Source: Nosema muscidifuracis (taxonomy: Eukaryota > Microsporidia > Nosematidae). From it: a stretch of DNA of 64,000 nucleotides. Made by a program: the position numbers and the translations under genes. Below the pieces are notes generated by a model. The model saw only the letters and a program-made list of their open reading frames with translations. It searched no databases and was not told the origin of the DNA. Numbering within the stretch: the stretch's first letter is position 1; the number at the start of each line of letters is the position of its first letter. This document shows, piece by piece, positions 10,836-20,111 of the stretch. The stretch lies in contig JAIOKI010000003.1 of the NCBI GenBank assembly GCA_028335825.1, forward strand, positions 496,001-560,000, given 5' to 3'.

Positions 10836-11250
10836 TTTAGAATTTGTAGTTGAGATTTATTAAAGAAGTGATAATTAAATTTTTTTAATTTAGAATAGGT
10901 AGTTGAGATTTTGTCAATAATAATAGACAATTGAATTTTCTATTTAGATTTGATAGTTAAAATATTAAATAAGAAACAATTAAATTTTTTCAATAATAAT
11001 AGACAGTTGAATTTTTTAATTAGAAATGATAGTTGAGATTTTTTCAATAGTAATAGACAATTGAATTTTCTATTTAGATTTGATAGTTAAAATATTAAAT
11101 AATAAACAATTAAATTTTTTCAATAATAATAGACAGTTGAATTTTTTAATTAGAAATGATAGTTGAGATTTTTTCAATAGTAATAGACAATTGAATTTTC
11201 TATTTAGATTTGATAGTTAAAATATTAAATAATAAACAATTAAATTTTAT
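10836..11250. repeat. 130-bp tandem repeat, about three copies
   Basis: The block with TAGACAATTGAATTTTC and GATAGTTAAAATATTAAATAA recurs with a period of 130 bases (for example 10921, 11051 and 11181). The unit itself consists of related sub-units of about 65 bases. It fills the space between the starts of the Brix gene and the end of the ArfGAP gene. Confidence 0.88.
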
Positions 11251-11272
11251 TTAAAAAACTTTATTAGCTTAA

Positions 11273-12010
11273 TTAGTCCCATTTGCTCATATCTTCTATC
11301 TCTTCATCATCAAATCTCATGTAATTACGTTCTTCTTCTTTTTCTTTCTTAGTTTCTTGTTTCCACATTCCACTTAAATTTGATGTCTGTGTCTTTATTA
11401 ATTTTGTAGTAGGAAGTATCACATTTTTACCAATTTTTTCTCCATATTCAAAAGTCTTATTCTTCACTTCTCTTACTCCATTCAATAATGAAGATTTTAC
11501 TGAATTCAATGTTCCAAATATTTTATTATGAAATCCTTCTTCTTCTTTGATTATAGGTGTAGATGGTTCATAATATCTATTAGTGTATGTATTAACCTTT
11601 TCTACTTTCCTTTTAACTTGTTTATTTTCATAATCTTCTTCACTAAGACCAAGTTCTTCAAAAACTAAAGATTTAAGTCTTTTACCATAACTCTTTACAG
11701 AATCTTCAAAATATAATTCATTAATTTCTTTATCTAAGAGATCATTTCTCTTTAAAACTTGTTTAAATTCTTTATTACCACCAAGCTTAAGGAATAAATA
11801 CTCCTTTTTTCCCCAACTATCCATATTTACACTCTTTACAAATGAAGTATTAACTCCTAATGATCTGTGAATAGAAGCACAATCTAGACATAAAAATATT
11901 CCATATGTAACGGATGTCCATTGTGTGTTAGGTATATTGCAATCTAGACATCTATTATTATCAGAATTTTTTACGAATTCAGCTACTTTGTCATTGTAAA
12001 CATCACCCAT
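11273..12010 (-). CDS. ArfGAP domain protein
   Basis: 245 residues. The ArfGAP zinc finger CxxC-x16-CxxC lies at about 19-42 (CLDC … CLDC), followed by SIHRSLGV with the arginine finger, and by VNMDSWGKKEYLFLKLGGN. Such proteins stimulate GTP hydrolysis by Arf on COPI vesicles at the Golgi. The region after residue 150 is polar and not conserved; a WD dipeptide ends the protein (MSKWD), and a central FGTLNSVKSSLL/EYGEKIGKNV segment resembles the lipid-packing or Glo3/Gcs1 tails. Gcs1/ARFGAP1 and Glo3 are both possible. A CCCC run lies 22 bases upstream of the ATG with no ATG between. Confidence 0.92.
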   Translation of the reverse strand: MGDVYNDKVAEFVKNSDNNRCLDCNIPNTQWTSVTYGIFLCLDCASIHRSLGVNTSFVKSVNMDSWGKKEYLFLKLGGNKEFKQVLKRNDLLDKEINELYFEDSVKSYGKRLKSLVFEELGLSEEDYENKQVKRKVEKVNTYTNRYYEPSTPIIKEEEGFHNKIFGTLNSVKSSLLNGVREVKNKTFEYGEKIGKNVILPTTKLIKTQTSNLSGMWKQETKKEKEEERNYMRFDDEEIEDMSKWD

Positions 12011-12119
12011 TTTTTTATTTATGAAGAAGGGGAATTTATTTAAATTTTAAAACAAGTTTCAAAGCAAAAAAGAAATATTTGATTATTATTTTAATTTGAC
12101 TAAAAAAATAATATTCTTA

Positions 12120-13853
12120 TTAATCTTTTAAAATATCTTTGACTTCTTTAACATCAAACATATCTTTATCTAAATAACTTATCAGTTTTTCTTCAATTTT
12201 TTTATCCAAATTTTTCTTATTTTCTAAATATTTACGAATTTCAATTTTAGTTTCAGCGACTTTTAAAATTTTTTCGTCACGTTCTGCATTGATTTTAGCT
12301 TCTTCTACCATTTTAAGTATTTCTTCTTCATTAAGTCCACTCGATGGAACAATTTCAATTTCTTGCTTTTTCTTAGTTACTCCGTCTTGTGCTGATACCT
12401 TATAAATTCCATTGGCATCTGCTTCAAATGTAACTTCAATTTTTGGTACTCCTTTTGGAGCTGAAGGTATATTCTTAAGTTTAATTGATCCAAGAAATTT
12501 ATTATCTCCTACCATCTTTCTTTCTCCTTGATATACACGAATATCTACTTCTGTCTGATTATCTTCTGATGTAGAGAAACTGTGTGTCTCTTTGAATGGT
12601 ACTGTAGTATTTCTATTGATTATTTTATTGAATATACCCCCTAATAATTCTATACCAAGACTTAATGGAACTACATCTAATAATAAAACGTCTTTTACTT
12701 TTCCTTCAAGTACGCCAGCCTGTAAAGCAGCTCCTTTTGCCACTGCTTCATCTGGATTTATATTTGTAGATGGTTCTACGCCAAAAATACGTTTAACAAG
12801 TTTTCTAACGTAGGGCATACGTGTCATTCCCCCTACTAAAATAACATGTTTGATATCTTTTTTATCGATTTTAGCATCTTTCATAGCTTTTAAACAAGGA
12901 TCAATGGTCTTATTAACAAGTTTTTGTGCTATTTTTTCAAATTCGTCACGAGATATTGTTTCTTTAAGATGATAATTCTTGTTATTTTTGTTACATATAT
13001 ATTGTATATTAATCTCTGCTGATACATTATTTGACAATTCTTTCTTGACCTTTTCTGCTGCTTCTTTTATCCTACTTAAACTATTCTCGTCTTTACACAA
13101 ATCGATACCATTTCTGCTCTTAAATTTCTCGTTAATATATTCAACTAAAATATTGTCTAAATCTTCTCCACCCAAGAAAGTATTACCATTAGTTGATTTA
13201 ACATGAAAAATACCATTATCAAGTTCTAATATACTAATATCAAAGGTTCCTCCACCTAGATCGTAAACAGCTACAATCCCTTGTGCAGATTTATCAAGAC
13301 CATAGGCTAAAGCAGCAGCTGTTGGCTCATTAACTACTCTTAAAACATCTAGACCAGCTATTCGACCTGCATCTTTTGTAGCCTGTCTCTGCATATCATT
13401 AAAATATGCTGGTACTGTTATTACAGATTTTACAATCTTTGAGTTTAAAAAATTTTCAGCTGCACTTTTCATTTTAGATAAAACAAAAGCTCCGATTTGT
13501 GCTGGAGAATAACTCTTATCATCAATTTTTATCCATACATCACCATTACAATGTTTTTTAGTATCGTACGGTAAGCTTTTAAGATATGATTTAAGATCAG
13601 GGTCGTCGTACATTCTTCCAATTAATCGTTTTGAAGCAAATATTGTGTTTTTTGGAAAAAGTGTTAGATTCTGCTTAGCTTTTTCACCTACTACAATTTT
13701 GTCTTTAAGAAATGATACTACAGATGGGGTAGTTCTACTTCCTTCATCATTTTCTATAATTGTTGGTATGTTGTTGTGCATAAGTGCTACACATGAGTTG
13801 GTTGTTCCTAGATCTATTCCAATAATTCTTGAACTTATTGGTTTTTCTGACAT
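12120..13853 (-). CDS. mitochondrial-type (mitosomal) Hsp70
   Basis: 577 residues with the three Hsp70 signatures: IDLGTTNS near the N-terminus, VYDLGGGTFDISIL, and VILVGGMTRMPYVRKLV. The NGNTFLGGEDLD stretch and the DnaK-like substrate domain place it with DnaK/Ssc1 rather than with cytosolic Hsp70; there is no EEVD end. In microsporidia this chaperone works in the mitosome, in protein import and in Fe-S cluster transfer from Isu1. The N-terminal leader is only about 10 residues (MSEKPISSR), so any targeting signal is very short. Upstream of the ATG the sequence is AACCGTCA, only a weak C signal. Confidence 0.95.
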   Translation of the reverse strand: MSEKPISSRIIGIDLGTTNSCVALMHNNIPTIIENDEGSRTTPSVVSFLKDKIVVGEKAKQNLTLFPKNTIFASKRLIGRMYDDPDLKSYLKSLPYDTKKHCNGDVWIKIDDKSYSPAQIGAFVLSKMKSAAENFLNSKIVKSVITVPAYFNDMQRQATKDAGRIAGLDVLRVVNEPTAAALAYGLDKSAQGIVAVYDLGGGTFDISILELDNGIFHVKSTNGNTFLGGEDLDNILVEYINEKFKSRNGIDLCKDENSLSRIKEAAEKVKKELSNNVSAEINIQYICNKNNKNYHLKETISRDEFEKIAQKLVNKTIDPCLKAMKDAKIDKKDIKHVILVGGMTRMPYVRKLVKRIFGVEPSTNINPDEAVAKGAALQAGVLEGKVKDVLLLDVVPLSLGIELLGGIFNKIINRNTTVPFKETHSFSTSEDNQTEVDIRVYQGERKMVGDNKFLGSIKLKNIPSAPKGVPKIEVTFEADANGIYKVSAQDGVTKKKQEIEIVPSSGLNEEEILKMVEEAKINAERDEKILKVAETKIEIRKYLENKKNLDKKIEEKLISYLDKDMFDVKEVKDILKD

Positions 13854-14217
13854 TGACGGTTAAAAAATTAATTTTTTATGATATTTAATGAGAAAGATAG
13901 TGGAAATAATTATTTATATGATGAGATTACCATTAACAAATTTTTTATATTGACAGAAAATAAAAGTTTTTTAAATGTTAAGAAGAAACTAAAAGGATTT
14001 CTAAAAATAATCAAAATCATAGCTTTAAAATATTTTTTAAGATAATGTATTTTAATTCGATGTTTATTGTTTAAGTAAATTTTATTTTAACTTTTCAAGT
14101 TCCACTTCCTATCTCTTAAAAATCCATACTCACAATGCAATGACTGGTCATTGTCAAACTTTCAAAGGTCATCTTAAGAATTTTTATTTGAATATACACA
14201 TCTCTTTGGCTATTTAA

Positions 14218-14454
14218 GTTGAGTTTAGTTTTATATTGTCAGTTATAGTTTTTTACAATTTTATTAAATATCACCGCATACGGGATTATTTAAATTTATT
14301 ACTGATGACGAGTGATTTGATAACAGAATATATTTACTTTTTTTTTCAATTTCCACTATTCTTAGATTATCAAGCCTTGTTATTTCAGCTTCCAGGAATA
14401 ACTCTTTTCCTGATTTTATCAATAATAGATATGTTTTCATTTAGGGTTTTATAA
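14218..14454 (+). pseudogene. hydrophobic reading frame without ATG, possible membrane-protein relic
   Basis: The frame is open from 14218 to the TAA at 14454 but its first ATG comes a third of the way in. It encodes two to three hydrophobic segments and shares order and flavour with the membrane protein just downstream (IKY near the start, a FLILSIIDMFSF segment against VLILFLQMFDLNIF). It may be a decayed 5' copy of that gene. No C or G run precedes it. It lies in an otherwise empty 880-base gap (13854-14736). Confidence 0.35.
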
Positions 14455-14736
14455 TAATATATCTATAACAAAAAGGTCTTCTTAAAACAATGTTATTGAG
14501 AAAAGAAAATTTCAAATTTCCTCTAAATTAAATTAATTGAGAAAGGAATTAGATCAGAATTAAAAAATTAATAATACCAATTGATATACCAGAAGATTTT
14601 GTTTGTATAAAAAATTATTATGAATAAAGTATAATTATTTTTCAGACAAAAATAGGATATAAAATTAATATATAAATTATATTAAAATATAATATTTTTA
14701 CTTAATTAAAATTAAAATTATATTTTTTAATATAAA

Positions 14737-15213
14737 ATGTTTGTTTGTTTACTTTATAAAAGTATTTTTGTTTATGTAAATATGTCTTGGGAGGGAAATT
14801 ATTTTTACTACATTATAAAATACATAAATCTAAAAATATTCTCATATTGTGAACTTATCATATCAGCCCTGCTTTTATTCTCAGAATGTAGTAAGATTTT
14901 TTTACTAGTCAGACTAGAACATATTAATATATCACATACACTATATAAGACTAAATTAAATATTTGGAGATATTTTGAGATGTCAATGATTGTTCTTATT
15001 CTCTTTCTTCAAATGTTTGATCTTAATATTTTTACCCCAATATTCTTCTTTATATTAGCACATGAGTATATTAAAAAGGATGATCAAGAGATAGAAATCT
15101 CTCTTACTACACAGCTACATTACAAAAAGATAGAATTATTTGTCAAATTTGTTTTTTATTTGATGATTTTATATTTCAATGTTGTAAATATTTTATTAAA
15201 ATATGGTAATTAA
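14737..15213 (+). CDS. small multi-pass membrane protein, family not recognised
   Basis: 158 residues with about four hydrophobic segments: near 5-15, 38-58 (ELIISALLLFSECSKIFLL), 80-105 (MSMIVLILFLQMFDLNIFTPIFFFILA) and 135-152. A charged loop KKDDQEIE separates the last two. I recognise no family. There is no C or G run before the ATG, so the exact start is uncertain; the second ATG (residue 16) is an alternative. The stop overlaps the stop of the convergent gene by four bases. A similar hydrophobic frame lies 280 bases upstream. Confidence 0.55.
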   Translation: MFVCLLYKSIFVYVNMSWEGNYFYYIIKYINLKIFSYCELIISALLLFSECSKIFLLVRLEHINISHTLYKTKLNIWRYFEMSMIVLILFLQMFDLNIFTPIFFFILAHEYIKKDDQEIEISLTTQLHYKKIELFVKFVFYLMILYFNVVNILLKYGN

Positions 15214-15758
15214 TATTCTTCATTTCCTAAATTCCTAAAGAAATCACAATTACTAAGTGTAATATTTTCTAAAGAAAAAGAAGAATCTTTATCTATAAAT
15301 TTATTCTTATTTATGCATTTTTCTTTTTTATTATATTTATTCTTATTTATGCATTTTTCTTTTTTATTATATTTATTCTTATTTATGCATTTTTCTTTAT
15401 CTACAATATTTTCTTGATTTAATTTTGAAGACTTCCTTATTCTTCTAGTATTTAAAATTACCTTATTATTTTCTCTATTATTAAGTTTACTCTCTTTTAT
15501 ATTAACTTTATTATTAAGTTTATTTTCTCTATTAATAAGTTTACTCTCTTTTATATTAACTTTATTATTAAGTTTATTTCCTCTATTAATAAGTTTATTT
15601 TCTCTATTAATAAGTTTACTCTCTTTTATATTAATTTTATTTCCTCTATTATTAATTTTACTCTCTTTTACTTCTTTAAGTTCTTCTTTGATTATTTTTA
15701 TTTCTTTTAAAATTTTATTGTATGATAAAATAATTCCATTTAAAAATTCATTATCCAT
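15210..15758 (-). CDS. low-complexity Lys/Asn repeat protein, unknown
   Basis: 182 residues. After a 30-residue charged helix (IKIIKEELKEVKESK) come several copies of a repeat built from NIKESKLINRENKLNNKV, then three perfect copies of the 12-residue unit KCINKNKYNKKE, then a non-repetitive tail (SLENITLSNCDFFRNLGNEEY). The repeats are also seen in the DNA (36-base and about 54-base units) and keep the frame, which supports a translated gene. No start signal or known domain is visible. It could instead be an intergenic repeat that happens to be open, so confidence is moderate. Confidence 0.45.
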   Translation of the reverse strand: MDNEFLNGIILSYNKILKEIKIIKEELKEVKESKINNRGNKINIKESKLINRENKLINRGNKLNNKVNIKESKLINRENKLNNKVNIKESKLNNRENNKVILNTRRIRKSSKLNQENIVDKEKCINKNKYNKKEKCINKNKYNKKEKCINKNKFIDKDSSFSLENITLSNCDFFRNLGNEEY

Positions 15759-15943
15759 AATTCATGCACTCAATTTTTAATTTATTCAAATTTTTATGTA
15801 AACAAAAAAGAAATATAATAAATAAAAATAAGATAATAATTTCTGTTTCTAAACCATCATGACAAATTTTTATTGACTCTTACCCCAACACACAAACATA
15901 TAAATAATAAATTTATTAAATTCTAAAATCTAAAAAATAAAAA

Positions 15944-16384
15944 ATGAATTATGAAACCAGAGACGAAGACAACACACTACCCAAATCTACTGTAGATAGG
16001 TTTATAAATTCATGTTTACCTAAACAGATTACTGTAACGAAAGATGCTAAGGAAATGTTCACTAATTGTGTGATGGAATTTCTTAAAATGATTAGCTTGG
16101 AGTCTACAGCTTTATGTGAGAAAGAAAAGAAGAAAACTATTTCGTATGAACATTTATTGAAAGGATTAGAGAATAAAGGATTTGTAGATTTCTTAGAATC
16201 TTGTAAAGAAGCACAGAGTGAGTATGAAAATTATGTTAAAGCTAAACCTTCTAAGATTAATAAATTTAAAAATTCAGGATTATCTTTAGAAGAATTACAC
16301 AATCAACAATTAGAACTTTTCAAAAATGCTAAGCAGGAATTTGAGAAGACACTAAATGGAACAGAAGAAGAAGATACAAAATAA
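15944..16384 (+). CDS. NC2-beta (Dr1) transcription regulator
   Basis: 146 residues. A histone fold spans about 10-95: LPKSTVDRFINSCLP, then AKEMFTNCVMEFLKMISLES, then KKKTISYEHLLKGLENKGF. The C-terminal helix SLEELHNQQLELFKNAKQEF matches the LL/QQ-ELF region after the fold of Dr1. NC2-beta pairs with NC2-alpha and binds TBP on promoters, blocking TFIIA/TFIIB and changing TBP dynamics. The nearest CCCC run is 48 bases upstream of the ATG with no ATG between, longer than usual here. Confidence 0.92.
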   Translation: MNYETRDEDNTLPKSTVDRFINSCLPKQITVTKDAKEMFTNCVMEFLKMISLESTALCEKEKKKTISYEHLLKGLENKGFVDFLESCKEAQSEYENYVKAKPSKINKFKNSGLSLEELHNQQLELFKNAKQEFEKTLNGTEEEDTK

Positions 16385-16451
16385 AAAATTAAATCTAAAA
16401 AAATTTAAAATGTTATTAAAAATTGTAAATTAAATATAATTTTTTAAACTA

Positions 16452-16602
16452 GATAAATTTGAAGTTATCATAAAAAATAATTTAATGAGTTATTTGATTT
16501 ACTTAGAATCGTTCAATAGTCAGATTGATATCCTTTGGCAGGTCTAGCCCTTCACAGTTCTTGTTTACTGTGGTATTCTTACCGATAAATTTGAAGTTAT
16601 CA
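16452..16602. repeat. 19-bp direct repeat pair flanking a GC-richer island
   Basis: GATAAATTTGAAGTTATCA occurs at 16452-16470 and exactly again at 16584-16602, period 132. Between the copies lies a stretch clearly richer in G+C than the surroundings. On the minus strand the right-hand copy is inside the reading frame described at 16503-16676. Confidence 0.8.
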
Positions 16603-16676
16603 AAGTAGTTATTTATTTTTATATAAAACTTTTACTTTTCTTCTATCAATTCTTTAGTAAAATTATATACACACAT
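16503..16676 (-). pseudogene. interrupted small reading frame, possibly an eroded ribosomal protein eL38
   Basis: From the ATG at 16676 the minus strand is open for 14 codons, meets one in-frame TAA (codon 15), and then stays open for 42 codons in the same frame to a TAA at 16503. The second part reads KFYIKINNYFDNFKFIGKN, then TTVNKNCEGLDLPKDINLTI, then ERF. It is GC-richer and more protein-like than the surrounding DNA. IKI…DNFKF and the closing LPKDINLTI weakly recall eL38 (VKIKK…DNVKF and LPPGLxVKEL), but about eight residues are missing. A decayed gene, a gene with an odd reading event, or an RNA gene are all possible. No start signal is visible. Confidence 0.3.
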
Positions 16677-16896
16677 AGCAAATTAAAAATTTATTCTAAG
16701 TGCTTTTTTTACAAATATTAATTCTTTTTAAGAAATATTATGTTATACTTTTTTTATCATATTAAAAAATATATATTTTATTCCATAAAAAAATTTAAAA
16801 TATGAAATTTATTTTTTAATATGATAAAAATTATAGACAATATTTGAATTAAAAATAATTCTGAATAAAAAATAGATTTATTAGAAATCATTTAAT

Positions 16897-17256
16897 TTAA
16901 TTGTATATTCCTATATTAATATCTAAATCAGGGAAATTCTTCAAGAATGCAATAATCTTTTCTAACTGATCATGAGTAGAAGTAATAAGGAATCTTACTT
17001 GGTAAACTATCAATTTATACTTGGACCATGTTTTAGTACCTTGACCACATGGTGTCTTAAGAGTTGGTACAATTCCTACTTGTTTTGGCATAACCTCTTT
17101 TTTTATATCTTCAATAAAATTAGAAGCAAAATCCTCAAATTTTTCACAAGCTAATGATATTTGATTCTTCTTGATAGATGAAAGATCAATATGAACTTTC
17201 ATCATTTCAGTGTGCTGGATTGGTTCTAAATCATCTTTTTTCATATCAACTTGCAT
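16897..17256 (-). CDS. RPS20: 40S ribosomal protein uS10 (S20e)
   Basis: 119 residues, the full family length. [19 protein letters not shown] matches the RITLTSRNVKSLEKVC block of human RPS20, and the signature [16 protein letters not shown] (KTPCGEGSKTW in others) is intact, followed by the [13 protein letters not shown] helix. uS10 sits in the head of the small subunit near the mRNA entry and A site. The CCCCC run eight bases upstream of the ATG is one of the clearest start signals here. No intron is needed for a complete protein. Confidence 0.96.
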   Translation of the reverse strand: MQVDMKKDDLEPIQHTEMMKVHIDLSSIKKNQISLACEKFEDFASNFIEDIKKEVMPKQVGIVPTLKTPCGQGTKTWSKYKLIVYQVRFLITSTHDQLEKIIAFLKNFPDLDINIGIYN

Positions 17257-17302
17257 ATTTTTTGGGGGTGAAAAATTTTAAAAAGAAAAAAAATAAAAAT
17301 AT

Positions 17303-18262
17303 TTAATTTTGGTTTACATCAGAATTCTTTCTTACTTGTCTTTCTATATACGACTGGTAATTTAAAATTATCCTGTTAATTATATTATCAGTAGATAATG
17401 AATTAAAAGGGTTAGCATGAAAATCTTGTATAACATACTTCTTTATACTAGAATATCTTGATAGATCTTTTACATCGTACGAACTGAGAACGTGCGATAT
17501 ATTATGAAAAGTGATAAAAGATTCGTCAATTGTATAAGGAGAAAATATTATCTCATCAATATATTTGTTAGACATTAAAACTAGCATTCTTTCTTTTTCA
17601 TTTAGTATTGGTAATGACTTATTGTATTCTCTAACTGTTCTATCAGAATGAAGTCCAACGATAAGATAATCAGCTTCTTTTTTAGCATTTTCTAAAGCTT
17701 TACAATGACCAGCATGGTACAAATCGAAAATACCATCTATAAAAACAATTCTACCAGATTTTTTCTTTTTAGGAAGTTCAAATTTTTTAATTAATTCATT
17801 AAAAAAATTATCTTCAGCAGATTTTGCACTAGTACTTTCACACTTCATTTTTTTTTCTTGTAGCATCATTATTCCTACTATTTCTGTAGTACTAATCCCA
17901 GTAGTTCTTGATACTTCCTTAAATATACCCATTTCTTTAGGATCTTTGTATACATCCTCACCATTAATATCTAAAGCTAGATCATCCCCATGGACAGCTA
18001 AATCACACCCATACTGTTTAATTAATTCTAACGAAGGTGCATAAGGTACATTAGGAAGTGTAAAATCTACCCATCTACATGAATTAACCAATTCGTATCT
18101 TTCTTCGTCAGTAAATACTGGAAGACCTTTATTTTTACTGATATCTTCAAATGAGTTTATCCCACAAGTAACAAAATCTCCAAGTTCTTTAGCCTGTCTA
18201 AGAGCATTAGCATGTCCATAATGAAACAAGTCAAAACATCCATCTATCCAAACACGTTTCAT
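17303..18262 (-). CDS. ECT1: CTP:phosphoethanolamine cytidylyltransferase
   Basis: 319 residues made of two tandem cytidylyltransferase domains, the mark of ECT1/PCYT2. Domain 1 has WIDGCFDLFHYGHANALRQA (HYGH site) and the closing RTTGISTTEI; domain 2 has FIDGIFDLYHAGHCKALENA (HAGH). It makes CDP-ethanolamine for phosphatidylethanolamine by the Kennedy pathway; CTP comes from CTP synthase, also in this window. Both HxGH sites are kept. CCCCC lies eight bases before the ATG. Confidence 0.96.
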   Translation of the reverse strand: MKRVWIDGCFDLFHYGHANALRQAKELGDFVTCGINSFEDISKNKGLPVFTDEERYELVNSCRWVDFTLPNVPYAPSLELIKQYGCDLAVHGDDLALDINGEDVYKDPKEMGIFKEVSRTTGISTTEIVGIMMLQEKKMKCESTSAKSAEDNFFNELIKKFELPKKKKSGRIVFIDGIFDLYHAGHCKALENAKKEADYLIVGLHSDRTVREYNKSLPILNEKERMLVLMSNKYIDEIIFSPYTIDESFITFHNISHVLSSYDVKDLSRYSSIKKYVIQDFHANPFNSLSTDNIINRIILNYQSYIERQVRKNSDVNQN

Positions 18263-18755
18263 TTTTTTTTGGGGGTAGAATATTAAGAAAAGATGTTAGT
18301 TGTTAATTTAATAAGTCTTATTTACTTAGAAAATTAGACTTTTGTTTAATTATTTAGATCTCATTTTACTAATTAAAAAATTGTAATACACTTCTAGATT
18401 ATAAACATGCTATATTTCATAGATGACATATTTTTTAAAGACAGATATTTGACATTTTAAAAATTTACTTAACAACGTAATATTCGTTAACACATAGATT
18501 AATCTTTTATTTACACTATTTATTAAAATAATGATCTTTTTTTTTAACTTTATTATATTTTTTTATGACTTAAAAATATCATCAAATAAACATTCTTTAT
18601 AAATTAATATTTCAGGTGACTTTTAGACTACCTTGATTATTATACAAAAATATTATTTTCATATAGAAAATCTATTTTTTTAAAAAATAAAAGTTTTGTG
18701 TATGACTTCATTTCATAACATAATAACTGTCAAAAATAAAAATTTAAAAAAATAT
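18263..18755. other. A+T-rich gap between ECT1 and tRNA-Met
   Basis: About 490 bases. The right end carries the T-run terminator of the minus-strand tRNA gene (A run around 18744-18752 on the plus strand). I see no reading frame with a start signal and no second RNA gene. Confidence 0.5.
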
Positions 18756-18826
18756 TGGGAATAGCGGGAGTCGAACCCGCACCTCCAGATTATGAGACTG
18801 ATACGCTACCGCTACGCCATACTCCC
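18756..18826 (-). tRNA. tRNA-Met (anticodon CAU), elongator type
   Basis: 71 bases, cloverleaf readable on the minus strand. Acceptor stem GGGAGUA pairs with UAUUCCC (one G-U), discriminator A at 18756. D-arm region GGCGUAGCGGUAGCG serves as A box; the anticodon loop CUCAUAA places CAU at 18794-18792; the T arm GCGGG-UUCGACU-CCCGC is perfect and serves as B box. The 5' end is not of the initiator type (which begins A-G-C). The lowest anticodon-stem pair is a U-U mismatch. A run of seven T follows on the minus strand for RNA polymerase III termination. No intron. Confidence 0.95.
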
Positions 18827-18969
18827 TATTGAGGATGTATATGAATTAATTAGATAATTTATAAATAAAGATGTTATATTTATTTTAAGCTAACAATCTT
18901 AAGAATATTAAAATATTTTTAATTACAAAAAATTATTTATTCGTTTTTTTCTGTTATTATTTACCCCTT

Positions 18970-20082
18970 ATGGGAATAACAGGTCTTCTTCCTATTCTTA
19001 AACCTACTCTAAAAAGTTTTAATATAAATAAATTTAAAGATAAAAGAATAGGAATAGATGGTTACGCTTGGATGTACCAAATTTTAAACTCAGTAGCTGA
19101 AGAGCTTTATCTAAATTGTCCTACCACAAAACACATTGTTATGTTCGAATCCAAAATAAAAAATTTAACAAAAAGTGGTGTCATTCCAATTGTAATTTTT
19201 GATGGGGATATACTTAACCCAAAAGAAAAAACAAATTTAGAACGTAAATTACGTAAAGAGAAGTACAAAGAAGAAGTAGAATACTGGATATCCAAGAATA
19301 ATTACACCAAAGCCAAAGAATTAATGAAAAGATGTGTAAGTGTTTCAAGGAAGATTATTCATGATATAACCATTCTTCTTAAAAATATTAATATCGAGTA
19401 CATTATTGCACCTTATGAAGCTGATGCTCAACTTTGTTATTTAGAAAATATAGGTTATATTGATTGTATAATGACCGAAGATAGTGATATGATTCCTTTC
19501 GGGTGTAAAAATATACTGTTTAAGTTTGATAACTCAAAGATTGATTATTATACAATAGATTGTCTTGAAAAAGCTAAAGACAAAATATTTAAAGACTTTA
19601 TTCAGGATATTTGTATATTAAGTGGTTGTGATTATGCTGATTCTATACCAGGAATAGGATTATTAACTGCTCATAAGCTTGTGACTAAAGGAAGGAATTT
19701 AAAAAATATAATTAATTTAATTGCAGCTAAAAAAACAGTTCCAGATAATTATATTGATAACTTTACTAAAGCTAAAATAACATTTAATCATCAGATAGTC
19801 TACGATCCTATACATAAAATAAGAAAACATCTTAAACCTTTAGAAGTTCATTATGATTACCTTGGTACACTTGAAAATGTCGAATATTCGTACGAAGTGT
19901 CAAGTGAAAATTTATTAACAGAATCTAAAAAGATTATTATAGACAGACATTTCAAGCCAAATATTGAGAAAGAGATTACTTTAAAGGATATTCAAGTAAG
20001 GAAATTAGAAAGTAAAATTGTTGATAAGGAGAATATCAAAGTTGATGAAAATTTATACTCTCCATATTTCACTAATCAATAA
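18970..20082 (+). CDS. EXO1: EXO1-type 5'-3' exonuclease of the FEN1/Rad2 family
   Basis: 370 residues. MGITGLLPILK at the very start, acidic metal-site motifs IGIDGYAW (about 28-35), IFDGDIL (about 77), YEADAQL and TEDSDMIPFG, then LSGCDYADSIPGIGLLTA (helix-hairpin-helix). The segment VPDNYIDNFTKAKITFNHQIVYDP matches EXO1 rather than FEN1 or XPG. EXO1 resects DNA ends and removes mismatched strands during mismatch repair in the nucleus. The long regulatory C-terminal tail of EXO1 is almost absent. CCCC lies three bases upstream of the ATG. Confidence 0.9.
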   Translation: MGITGLLPILKPTLKSFNINKFKDKRIGIDGYAWMYQILNSVAEELYLNCPTTKHIVMFESKIKNLTKSGVIPIVIFDGDILNPKEKTNLERKLRKEKYKEEVEYWISKNNYTKAKELMKRCVSVSRKIIHDITILLKNINIEYIIAPYEADAQLCYLENIGYIDCIMTEDSDMIPFGCKNILFKFDNSKIDYYTIDCLEKAKDKIFKDFIQDICILSGCDYADSIPGIGLLTAHKLVTKGRNLKNIINLIAAKKTVPDNYIDNFTKAKITFNHQIVYDPIHKIRKHLKPLEVHYDYLGTLENVEYSYEVSSENLLTESKKIIIDRHFKPNIEKEITLKDIQVRKLESKIVDKENIKVDENLYSPYFTNQ

Positions 20083-20111
20083 AAGATTATTAAATAATCT
20101 AATAATTATTT

